The position numbers were made by a program, and so were the translations under genes. A stretch of DNA of 7,740 nt from QFOX01 sp044237845. GTDB taxonomy: Bacteria; Pseudomonadota; Alphaproteobacteria; Rickettsiales; UBA3002. The stretch spans positions 1 to 7,740 of the forward strand of contig JBIIEL010000050.1 of assembly GCA_044237845.1 (NCBI GenBank), in the 5' to 3' direction. Positions 1 through 6,210 of the stretch are shown one piece after another. The notes below the pieces were generated by a model, which ran no database searches, was not told the DNA's origin, and saw only the letters and a list, made by a program, of their open reading frames with translations. Each line of letters starts with the position of its first letter. Position 1 is the first letter of the stretch.

Positions 1-1177
1 GTATGAAAAAAACCAGTCTATCGGCGGGCATAGTCGTACCGTGAATGTATCAACGGCGGAGGGCAGCATTCCCGTCGATACCGGTTTTATTGTGTTCAAC
101 AAGCGCAATTACCCGCTGCTTACCAAACTATTCGAGCATTATGACGTGCCGATTGCCGCAAGCGATATGTCATTTGGCGCAAGCATTGAGGGCGGCTGGC
201 TGGAATATGGCACGCAGAACATCAGCAATATATTCGCACAAAAGCGAAACCTGATAAGACCGCAATTCTGGGCCATGATTCGCGATGTGTTGCGATTTAA
301 TAAACAAGCAAAACGCTATCTAGAAGATGATCCCTCTGTGTCGCTAGGCGCATGCCTTGATGCGCTCGGCATGGGCGCGTGGTATCGTGAGTATTTTATT
401 GTGCCTATGGGCGCTTGCATCTGGAGTACTCCGCTTGCGAGAATGCTTGATTTTCCTGCCGGTAGTTTCCTGCGATTCTTTGAGAATCATGGGTTGTTAT
501 CGGTCAATGACCAGCCGCAATGGTATACGGTGCAAGGTGGCAGCAAGGAATATATCGCGCGGCTCACTGCGCCATTCAAAGACCGTATTCGCCTCAGCTG
601 CGGCGCTACTAGAATCGAACGCGTAGCGGATGGGGTGATGGTGCATGATGCCCAAGCCGGCAGCGCGTTATATGATCAGGTGGTGTTTGCCTGCCATGCG
701 GATCAGGCGCTTGCGATGCTGCAAAATCCTACGCACGACGAGGCCCGTGTGCTAAGCAAATTCAGCTATCAACCCAACCGCATGGTGCTGCATAGCGATA
801 TCAGTTTTATGCCAAAACACAAAGACGCATGGGCAAGCTGGGTCTATTTATCGGACGCAAAGACCGATGATAAACCCAATGTTTCTCTAAGCTACTGGAT
901 GAATAATCTACAACCACTTCCCACAAACACACCCATGATTGTCACGCTGAACCCCAGCCGCGAGCCTCAAAAATCCCTGGTGCATGACGAAGCAAACTTC
1001 GAGCATCCTGTGTTCGACGAAGCCGCCATCCGTGCACAGGCTGAAATTCCTACTATTCAAGGCCACGACCGGTTATGGTTCTGTGGCGCCTACCAGCGCT
1101 ACGGGTTTCATGAAGATGGGCTTGGCAGCGCGGTGGCGATGACACAACGCATGGGCATTACCCCCACATGGATTTAG
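1..1177 (+). CDS. FAD-dependent oxidoreductase (COG2907 / flavin amine-oxidase-like), 5' end cut off by the window
   Basis: The reading frame is open from base 2, well before the first possible start (GTG at 41). The codons ahead of it read YEKNQSIGGHSRT, which is the end of a Rossmann FAD-binding unit: a Glu that would bind the FAD ribose, then the GGH loop. The gene therefore begins upstream, and roughly 25-30 residues including the GxGxxG stretch are missing; about 391 residues are visible. Next comes the family hallmark VPVDTGFIVFN-like segment (here IPVDTGFIVFN). Near the C terminus is a second FAD-contacting block, WFCGAYQRYGFHEDGL. These features match COG2907 proteins, annotated as NAD/FAD-binding or amine-oxidase-like, with no transmembrane segment evident. 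Members sit beside DUF1365 and CFA-like genes, as here, which suggests oxidation or desaturation of acyl chains rather than of amines; that substrate is inference. The stop overlaps the next start by 10 nt. Confidence 0.93.
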   Translation, partial: YEKNQSIGGHSRTVNVSTAEGSIPVDTGFIVFNKRNYPLLTKLFEHYDVPIAASDMSFGASIEGGWLEYGTQNISNIFAQKRNLIRPQFWAMIRDVLRFNKQAKRYLEDDPSVSLGACLDALGMGAWYREYFIVPMGACIWSTPLARMLDFPAGSFLRFFENHGLLSVNDQPQWYTVQGGSKEYIARLTAPFKDRIRLSCGATRIERVADGVMVHDAQAGSALYDQVVFACHADQALAMLQNPTHDEARVLSKFSYQPNRMVLHSDISFMPKHKDAWASWVYLSDAKTDDKPNVSLSYWMNNLQPLPTNTPMIVTLNPSREPQKSLVHDEANFEHPVFDEAAIRAQAEIPTIQGHDRLWFCGAYQRYGFHEDGLGSAVAMTQRMGITPTWI

Positions 1178-1929
1178 CGCCGCAGATTTATACCGCCAAG
1201 GTAATGCACAAGCGACTCTCACCGAAGGTCAACCAATTCACCTATGGTGTTTATTATCTCGCCTTGCCCCTGCCAGCTGCGCCACTGCCTGGCCGCTTAG
1301 TATCGTTTAAAGAAAAAGACCACGGCGGGCGCGATGGCGGCGATATTAATGTGTGGGCAAGGAATATTCTGGCTGATTATAGCCTGAATGAAAAGATTAG
1401 TCGTATTACCCTTATCACCATGCCGCGTGTGCTGGGCTATGTGTTTAACCCCGTGAGCTTCTTCCTCTGCTTTGATGAAGAAAAGAAACTACGCGCGGTG
1501 ATTTGTGAAGTGCATAACACGTTTGGTGAACAGCACAGCTATTTGTGTGCACGGGCGGACCACGCGCCTCTTTCGCCGGATGAATGGTTGCGTGCGGAGA
1601 AGCTTTTTCATGTCTCTCCCTTTTTACCGCGTGAAGGGAGCTACCAATTTCGCTTTGCGCCTGCGGAGGATAGGCTTGGCATCTGGATCGATTATTACAA
1701 TCAGGAAGGAAAAAAACAGCTCATCACCGCGCTTACAGGGGAGTTAACGCCACTGAATGCCGAGTCATTACGCCGCGCATTCTGGTCGCCCCCACTGGTC
1801 ACGCTGAAGGTTATTGCCTTGATTCACTGGCAAGCCATCAAGCTGGTGAGCAAAGGCATACGCTACATTGTGAAGCCGCCGCAGCGTGGTGAACGAGTGA
1901 GCAGCACGCATGACCTTACCAAAAGGTAA
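1168..1929 (+). CDS. DUF1365 family protein
   Basis: This 253-residue protein matches the DUF1365 (COG3496) family in length and landmarks. Visible are an N-terminal H14-K-R-L-S-P19 with a following F-x-Y, a DHG at 51-53, the signature GYVFNPVSFF at 90-99, EVHNTFGE at 114-121, and KLFHVSPF at 145-152. A hydrophobic helix near 212-226 (TLKVIALIHWQAIKL) suggests peripheral membrane contact. No biochemical function is established for the family as far as I know. Its conserved position between a COG2907 flavoprotein and a CFA-like methyltransferase implies a shared role in modifying membrane acyl chains, which is inference. The ATG at 1168 lies inside the end of the upstream gene (10-nt overlap) and has no clear Shine-Dalgarno sequence, so translational coupling is likely. 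The stop codon lies inside a perfect hairpin (see 1913-1932). Confidence 0.95.
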   Translation: MDLAPQIYTAKVMHKRLSPKVNQFTYGVYYLALPLPAAPLPGRLVSFKEKDHGGRDGGDINVWARNILADYSLNEKISRITLITMPRVLGYVFNPVSFFLCFDEEKKLRAVICEVHNTFGEQHSYLCARADHAPLSPDEWLRAEKLFHVSPFLPREGSYQFRFAPAEDRLGIWIDYYNQEGKKQLITALTGELTPLNAESLRRAFWSPPLVTLKVIALIHWQAIKLVSKGIRYIVKPPQRGERVSSTHDLTKR

Positions 1930-1932
1930 GGT
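1913..1932 (+). other. Perfect 8-bp hairpin over the DUF1365 stop codon
   Basis: ACCTTACC and GGTAAGGT form a perfect 8-bp stem around an AAAA loop. The TAA stop of the DUF1365 gene (1927-1929) lies in the right arm. No run of T follows, so this is not a standard intrinsic terminator. It sits at the start of the largest gap inside the operon, 46 nt before the methyltransferase. An RNA processing site, a stability element or mild attenuation are all possible; chance is also possible. Confidence 0.45.
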
Positions 1933-1975
1933 GTGGGCAAAAAGCTCGTTGGAAAGCAAATGATAAAGACTCGAT

Positions 1976-3136
1976 ATGATTGAAAAAGCTGCAACACGAC
2001 AATTCCTGAAGTCTCTCGAGCATATCGAGTTCGGCGCGATGCATGTCAGCACGCCAGATGGCAAGCAATATTCGTTCTATGGTAAGAAGCCGGGGGCCCA
2101 TGCGAATCTTCATTTACATGATTGGCGAGTGATGCGCCAGTTTGCGAGCAAGGGTGATACAGGGCTTGCGGAAGCTTACCGTGATGGCTGGTGGGATAGT
2201 GATGATTTAGCTAAGTTGTTCACCGTTGGACTGCAAAACGAAAAGGCGCTGAATAGCTATATTTATGGCAGCATTTTTGGCCGTATTGCCGCTCGCATTT
2301 CGTATCTGTTTACCAGCAACACGTTAAACGGCAGCAAAAAGAATATCCGCGCACATTATGATTTGGGTAATGATTTTTATAAGCTCTGGCTGGATGAAAG
2401 CATGACCTATTCTTCCGCCTTGTTTGAGTCGCCAGACCAACCGCTCGTGCACGCACAGCACAACAAATACGACCGCATCCTGAGCAGACTATCACACTCA
2501 GGGACCTTGCTTGAGGTTGGTTGTGGTTGGGGCGGCTTTGCCGAGCGGGCGCTCAATAAGAACGATTTTGCCATGAAAGGCCTGACCATTTCTAAATCCC
2601 AATATGATTATGCGTATAAGCGTGTTGGGAAAAATGTGGATATTGCGTTTGAGGATTATCGCATTCAACAAGGGAAATACGATAATATCGTATCGATCGA
2701 AATGTTCGAGGCGGTGGGCGAAAAATACTGGTCAACCTATTTTGGAAAGCTACAGGAATTGCTTGCCAAAAAAGGCAAAGCTATCATCCAGACGATTACA
2801 ATCAAAGATGAGTATTTTGCAAGCTACCGCCGCAGCGGGGATATGATCCGTACCTATATTTTTCCTGGCGGCATGTTGCCATCACCCACACGATTCGAGC
2901 AGGAAGCCACGAAAGCAGGCTTGCGGATGACCGATTCCCATGCGTTTGGCAAAGATTACGCGCTGACATTACAGCACTGGCTGCATAACTTTGAAGCAAA
3001 GCTGGCGGACGTAAAGGGCTTGGGATTCGACAATGCTTTCATTCGCATGTGGCGGTTTTACCTTACCTGCTGCATTGCCAGTTTCAACGTGGGCCGCACA
3101 GACGTTGTGCAGGTGGAGTTGCAACATGCAGCGTAG
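1976..3136 (+). CDS. CFA-synthase-family SAM-dependent methyltransferase (COG2230)
   Basis: This 386-residue protein has the full architecture of cyclopropane-fatty-acyl-phospholipid synthases. An N-terminal lipid-binding region is followed by AHYDLGNDFYKLWLD (126-140), MTYSSALF (143-150), the SAM-binding motif LEVGCGWGGFA (179-189), SIEMFEAVG (240-248), YIFPGGMLPS (294-303) and a C-terminal region with C365-C366. The family transfers a methyl group from SAM to the double bond of phospholipid acyl chains at the membrane. Compared with E. coli Cfa as I recall it, the Glu (E245) and Tyr (Y328) of the bicarbonate site are present, but Cys139 is Ser147 and His266 is Gln272. The product could therefore be a methylated chain rather than a cyclopropane; compare UfaM in furan fatty acid synthesis. 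The ATG at 1976 is the first in frame after an in-frame TAA at 1964. No good Shine-Dalgarno sequence precedes it. The stop overlaps the next gene by 11 nt. Confidence 0.95.
   Translation: MIEKAATRQFLKSLEHIEFGAMHVSTPDGKQYSFYGKKPGAHANLHLHDWRVMRQFASKGDTGLAEAYRDGWWDSDDLAKLFTVGLQNEKALNSYIYGSIFGRIAARISYLFTSNTLNGSKKNIRAHYDLGNDFYKLWLDESMTYSSALFESPDQPLVHAQHNKYDRILSRLSHSGTLLEVGCGWGGFAERALNKNDFAMKGLTISKSQYDYAYKRVGKNVDIAFEDYRIQQGKYDNIVSIEMFEAVGEKYWSTYFGKLQELLAKKGKAIIQTITIKDEYFASYRRSGDMIRTYIFPGGMLPSPTRFEQEATKAGLRMTDSHAFGKDYALTLQHWLHNFEAKLADVKGLGFDNAFIRMWRFYLTCCIASFNVGRTDVVQVELQHAA
3115..3118 (+). promoter_or_regulatory. Ribosome binding site that fixes the chalcone-isomerase-like start
   Basis: GGAG lies 7 nt before the ATG at 3126, inside the end of the methyltransferase gene. 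Together with the signal peptide that begins exactly there, it favours this start over the longer in-frame ATG at 3033. Confidence 0.7.
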
Positions 3137-3641
3137 CGTTCTCATGTTTCTTCTTGTGCTTGGGTTTGCTACGCCCGTGCTTTCGGCACCTATCGTGGTG
3201 CAGCAGATGCCGGGCGTAAAAAAAGTAGGGGAAGGAAGACTCTCCGTGGCATTATGGGATGTGTACGACGCAACACTCTATGCCCCGAATGGCGAGTGGA
3301 ACCCTGACGCACCTTATGCACTGTCCATCCGCTATTTTCGTGAAATTGAAGGCGCTGCTATTGCCCAACGTTCTACGGAGGAGATAAAGAAACAGGGATT
3401 TTCCGACCAAGCGATGCTTGAAAGCTGGGAAAAGAAAATGCGTTCTATTTTTCCAAGCGTAAAAAAAGGAACGGAACTTACGGCACTATTCACCGGCGAA
3501 AAAACGACAGAGTTTTATCATGATGGAGAACATATCGGCGTGATTAAAGACCCGCTGTTCGGGAAGTATTTTTTTGATATTTGGTTAAGCAATAAAACCT
3601 CTGAACCAGCTCTACGCAAGGCGTTACTGGGGCTATCATGA
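3126..3641 (+). CDS. Secreted chalcone-isomerase-fold family protein
   Basis: The product is 171 residues. It begins with a type I signal peptide: basic MQR, a hydrophobic core to about residue 15, then PVLS-AP with probable cleavage after S20. The mature protein, about 151 residues, has the pattern of the bacterial chalcone-isomerase-like family (Chalcone_3): an early GxxRLSVALWDVYDATLYAP segment (37-54), LSIRYFREIEG (66-76), a helical region with W101, GTELTALF (115-122), and a C-terminal FGKYFFDIWL (145-154). Members of this fold include true isomerases and fatty-acid-binding proteins; the bacterial periplasmic group has no proven reaction that I know of. In a lipid-modifying operon a periplasmic lipid-binding role is plausible inference. 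An alternative ATG at 3033 would bury the signal peptide and is rejected. It overlaps the genes on both sides, by 11 nt upstream and by ATGA downstream. Confidence 0.88.
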   Translation: MQRSVLMFLLVLGFATPVLSAPIVVQQMPGVKKVGEGRLSVALWDVYDATLYAPNGEWNPDAPYALSIRYFREIEGAAIAQRSTEEIKKQGFSDQAMLESWEKKMRSIFPSVKKGTELTALFTGEKTTEFYHDGEHIGVIKDPLFGKYFFDIWLSNKTSEPALRKALLGLS

Positions 3642-4963
3642 CGACAGCAGCTATCCAGAAACCGGCATTGATGCAGTATGGGTTTCTGGCGCTGCCTATC
3701 GCCTTTGCGGGCTTCCCGCTTTATGTGCTTGCTCCCGATTTTTATGCCTCTGAACACGGCGTTTCACTGACCGTTCTAGGCGTTGTGCTCCTTGCGCTTC
3801 GCATGTTCGATGCGGTTCAGGACCCCATTATTGGCGCACTTAGTGATCGCTATTCACACCAATCCTTCAACATCATGATGGTAAGCGGGGGGGTGCTGGT
3901 TGCCAGTATTTATGCGCTCTTTCATCCATCTGATGTATATGTAGTAGCATGGTTCTCTGCTGCCATGGCAGTCGCTGTCACTGCGTTTAGCATCCTTAGC
4001 ATCAACCTTGCCGCGCTAGGTGCATTGTGGACAAACCATAGCCCCGACCAAACGCGCATCAGCGGTACGCGTGAAGCGTTTGGCCTCATCGGACTGTTAC
4101 TGGCCGTAAGCTTACCGCAAGTGATTAAGGCATCGCTTCCTGAAGCCCAAGTTTACAAGGTGTTCAGCGTTATTCTATTGGTGATTGCCCTGCTTGCATC
4201 CCTCTCTTTTTATCGCTGGTTTTCTAAATATAGCTCTAGTTTTGTACGGCTCTCCTCAGCGCAATCAGGTATATTCCAAACGCTAGGCGATCTGCCTCAA
4301 AGAACGCGGCAACTGTTTTTGGTGTATGGCTTAAGCGTACTCGCATCGAGCATTCCCGCAATACTCGTGATTTTCTTTGTGCGCGATCGACTGAATGCGG
4401 AGAGTGATCTCGGGCTATTTCTCCTACTCTATTTCCTATCCGGTGCGCTTGCCATGCCGCTGTGGAAGGGTATGGCAAAAAAATATGGCAAACATCGTGC
4501 GTGGTTATTCTCAACGCTGCTTGCAGTGGTGAGTTTTTTCTGGGCGTTTTTTTTGGTCGAAGGCGATAACATTGCTTACGGAATTATCTGTCTGATTTCA
4601 GGTATCGCCCTTGGGGCAGACCTTGCACTTCCATCTTCCATTCTGGCGGATAACATCCACCACAGCAGCGCACAAAATACCACGGCGACGCAATTCTCTC
4701 TTCTCACCTTGCTTACCAAAGCAGCGCTGGCAATTGCCTCGGCAATTGCGTTCCCGTTGCTTGATGCGGCGGGATTTGCCCCTGCTACAGCTAACTCGCC
4801 ATCAGCCTTGCTTAGCCTGAGCCTAGCTTATGCTTTAATTCCATGCGCGATTAAGCTTCTGGCTGCTTACTTGATGTATCGCTTTTTTATTCAAAGAGAG
4901 GATAATGCTTATGACGTTCTTACGCCAACTCACCCTGATCGGAGTTCTCATCATGCTCAGTAG
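3638..4963 (+). CDS. MFS transporter, GPH/MFS_2 (melibiose-symporter-like) type
   Basis: This is a 441-residue, strongly hydrophobic inner-membrane protein with a pattern consistent with 12 transmembrane helices. The motif LRMFDAVQDPIIGALSDR (54-71) after the second helix is characteristic of the glycoside-pentoside-hexuronide:cation symporter branch (MFS_2). Its Asp residues D58 and D62 correspond to positions used in cation coupling in that family. A basic loop near AKKYGKHRAW marks the second half. The substrate is unknown. MFS_2 includes the lysophospholipid transporter MFSD2A, so a lipid-related cargo is worth considering given the neighbours, but sugars or other solutes remain possible. 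The start overlaps the previous stop as ATGA, which implies translational coupling. The hydrophilic C-terminal tail (REDNAYDVLT onward) is encoded in the stretch that also encodes the next gene's signal peptide. Confidence 0.93.
   Translation: MTTAAIQKPALMQYGFLALPIAFAGFPLYVLAPDFYASEHGVSLTVLGVVLLALRMFDAVQDPIIGALSDRYSHQSFNIMMVSGGVLVASIYALFHPSDVYVVAWFSAAMAVAVTAFSILSINLAALGALWTNHSPDQTRISGTREAFGLIGLLLAVSLPQVIKASLPEAQVYKVFSVILLVIALLASLSFYRWFSKYSSSFVRLSSAQSGIFQTLGDLPQRTRQLFLVYGLSVLASSIPAILVIFFVRDRLNAESDLGLFLLLYFLSGALAMPLWKGMAKKYGKHRAWLFSTLLAVVSFFWAFFLVEGDNIAYGIICLISGIALGADLALPSSILADNIHHSSAQNTTATQFSLLTLLTKAALAIASAIAFPLLDAAGFAPATANSPSALLSLSLAYALIPCAIKLLAAYLMYRFFIQREDNAYDVLTPTHPDRSSHHAQ
4897..4901 (+). 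promoter_or_regulatory. Ribosome binding site for the DUF3833 lipoprotein gene
   Basis: AGAGG lies 9 nt before the ATG at 4911 but only 3 nt before the ATG at 4905. The spacing therefore favours 4911 as the start, although the two proteins differ by only two residues. Confidence 0.55.
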
Positions 4964-5447
4964 CTGCGGAGGAAAACAACTCGATTACTACAAGGGAACC
5001 ACCCCTAAGGTGGATATTAAAGAATATTTCAATGGTCCTGTGAAGGCATGGGGTATCGTTCAGGATTGGCGTGGGCGCGTGGTCAGCAAGTTCGATATTG
5101 ACATGGTTGGCAAGTGGGACGGCGATACGGGTACGCTGACGGAGAAGTTCACCTATTACGATGGTAAAAAACAAGAGCGCATATGGACGATTAAGAAACT
5201 AGCTGACGGCACCTATCAAGGCACCGCCGCTGATATTATTGACAAAGCAACGGGTGCGGTGGAGGGCAATGCTGCACGCTGGAATTATGTGATGGATTTG
5301 CCGGTGGATGATACCACTTACCGTATTCGCTTTGATGATTGGATGTGGCAGATGAACGACGGCGTGCTTATCAACCGCTCTTACCTTAAGAAATTTGGCA
5401 TTACTGTCACTGAACTCACCATCTTTATGCAAAAGCAGAAGCCATGA
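4911..5447 (+). CDS. DUF3833 family lipoprotein
   Basis: The 178-residue product starts with a short lipoprotein signal: basic R5, a hydrophobic core, and the lipobox L16-S-S-C19, so Cys19 should be lipidated and the protein anchored in the envelope. Gly-Gly after the Cys lacks the inner-membrane retention Asp, which suggests outer-membrane sorting if Lol rules apply. The mature part matches DUF3833: YFNGPVKAWGIVQDWRGRVV, an alternating beta-rich middle (GKWDGDTGTLTEKFTYYDGK), and the C-terminal block YRIRFDDWMWQMNDGVLINR. The family's function is unknown. It is typically found with CFA-like and chalcone-isomerase-like genes, as I recall. The first ~53 bases lie inside the transporter gene in another frame. 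ATG at 4905 is an alternative start. The stop overlaps the next start as ATGA. Confidence 0.92.
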   Translation: MTFLRQLTLIGVLIMLSSCGGKQLDYYKGTTPKVDIKEYFNGPVKAWGIVQDWRGRVVSKFDIDMVGKWDGDTGTLTEKFTYYDGKKQERIWTIKKLADGTYQGTAADIIDKATGAVEGNAARWNYVMDLPVDDTTYRIRFDDWMWQMNDGVLINRSYLKKFGITVTELTIFMQKQKP

Positions 5448-6196
5448 CCAAGCTGGCCTTCAGAGACGAAGTGATCTGGATTATCGGTGCCAGCAGCGGC
5501 ATTGGGAAATCGCTTGCCATTGAGCTGGCAACCACGGGCGCGCGGGTTGTGATTTCTGCGCGGCGCAAAAACGAGTTAGAGCAGCTTAAGGCCGAACTTG
5601 CTGGGACACCGATGGTGTTCCCGCTTGATGTGACGGATAGCGACATGACAACGCGCACTGCACAAGCCATCCGTGCCGCAGCGGGGCGTATCGACCGAGT
5701 GGTTTTTATGTCGGCAGCATACACTCCCATGAAGCTCAGCGCGCTTGACCTTACAATTACGCGCAACATGATAGAGGTGAACCTGCTCGGCGCATTTCAT
5801 GTGGTTCATGCGGTGTTGCCAATTCTCAAAGAACAGGAGCACGGACAGATAGCGCTGTGCGGCAGTGTGGCCGGCTATGTTGGCCTTCCTAATAGCCAAC
5901 CTTACAGTGCCACCAAAGCCGCAGTGGCAAACCTTGCTGAGACCCTCTATGCTGAGTGCTCCGACACTATTGACGTCAAGCTGATTAGCCCTGGCTTCGT
6001 ACGCACACCGCTCACCGATAAGAATGATTTCACGATGCCGATGATTATTACGCCCGAACAAGCGGCAAAAGAAATCGCCAAAGGCTTGCGGTCGAATGCT
6101 TTTGAGATTCATTTCCCCAAGCGTTTCACGCTTTTTCTCAAACTATTGCGATGGCTCCCGTACTCGATTTTGCTTCGCATAACAAAGAACATATAA
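5444..6196 (+). CDS. Short-chain dehydrogenase/reductase (SDR), probably NADP-dependent
   Basis: This 250-residue classical SDR has the cofactor motif GASSGIG (15-21), Arg40-Arg41 after the second strand (favouring NADP(H)), a DVTD at 62-65, and the complete catalytic set N113, S141, Y154 and K158 (YSATK). SPGFVRTP (182-189) follows. The usual NNAG strand-4 motif is replaced by MSAA (89-92). The C terminus, from about 226 to 246, is rich in hydrophobic and basic residues (FTLFLKLLRWLPYSILL) and could sit on the membrane. It would reduce or oxidise a carbonyl/alcohol; the substrate cannot be read from sequence, but an acyl-chain or lipid-derived carbonyl fits the operon. SDR genes commonly accompany the COG2907/DUF1365/CFA cluster, usually at its upstream end in the examples I recall; here it follows DUF3833, with ATGA coupling. 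Confidence 0.94.
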   Translation: MTKLAFRDEVIWIIGASSGIGKSLAIELATTGARVVISARRKNELEQLKAELAGTPMVFPLDVTDSDMTTRTAQAIRAAAGRIDRVVFMSAAYTPMKLSALDLTITRNMIEVNLLGAFHVVHAVLPILKEQEHGQIALCGSVAGYVGLPNSQPYSATKAAVANLAETLYAECSDTIDVKLISPGFVRTPLTDKNDFTMPMIITPEQAAKEIAKGLRSNAFEIHFPKRFTLFLKLLRWLPYSILLRITKNI

Positions 6197-6199
6197 ATC

Positions 6200-6205
6200 A
6201 AGGAG
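6200..6205 (+). promoter_or_regulatory. Ribosome binding site that decides the alkene reductase start
   Basis: AAGGAG with 5 nt before the ATG at 6211 is the strongest Shine-Dalgarno sequence in the window. It rules out the longer in-frame ATG at 6151, which lies inside the SDR gene and would add 20 residues unlike the family. Confidence 0.85.
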
Positions 6206-6210
6206 AACCT

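Noticed and set aside
41..43. GTG at 41 as the true start of the first gene
   Set aside because: The frame is open to the window edge and the preceding codons encode conserved FAD-binding sequence (YEKNQSIGGHS), so the start is outside.
3033..3125. Longer N terminus for the chalcone-isomerase-like protein from the ATG at 3033
   Set aside because: It would lie inside the methyltransferase gene by over 100 nt and bury a clear signal peptide; GGAG spaced 7 nt from the ATG at 3126 supports the shorter form.
4729..4749. Direct repeat of GGCAATTGC, each copy containing a palindrome
   Set aside because: It encodes a repetitive Ala-Ile stretch (AIASAIA) in a transmembrane helix of the transporter, so protein composition explains it.
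5425..6112. Long minus-strand open frames opposite the SDR gene
   Set aside because: They are shadows of a well-supported SDR gene on the plus strand and carry no recognisable motif.
6151..6210. Longer N terminus for the alkene reductase from the ATG at 6151
   Set aside because: The added 20 residues are encoded in the SDR gene and do not resemble the family; AAGGAG at 6200-6205 points to 6211.
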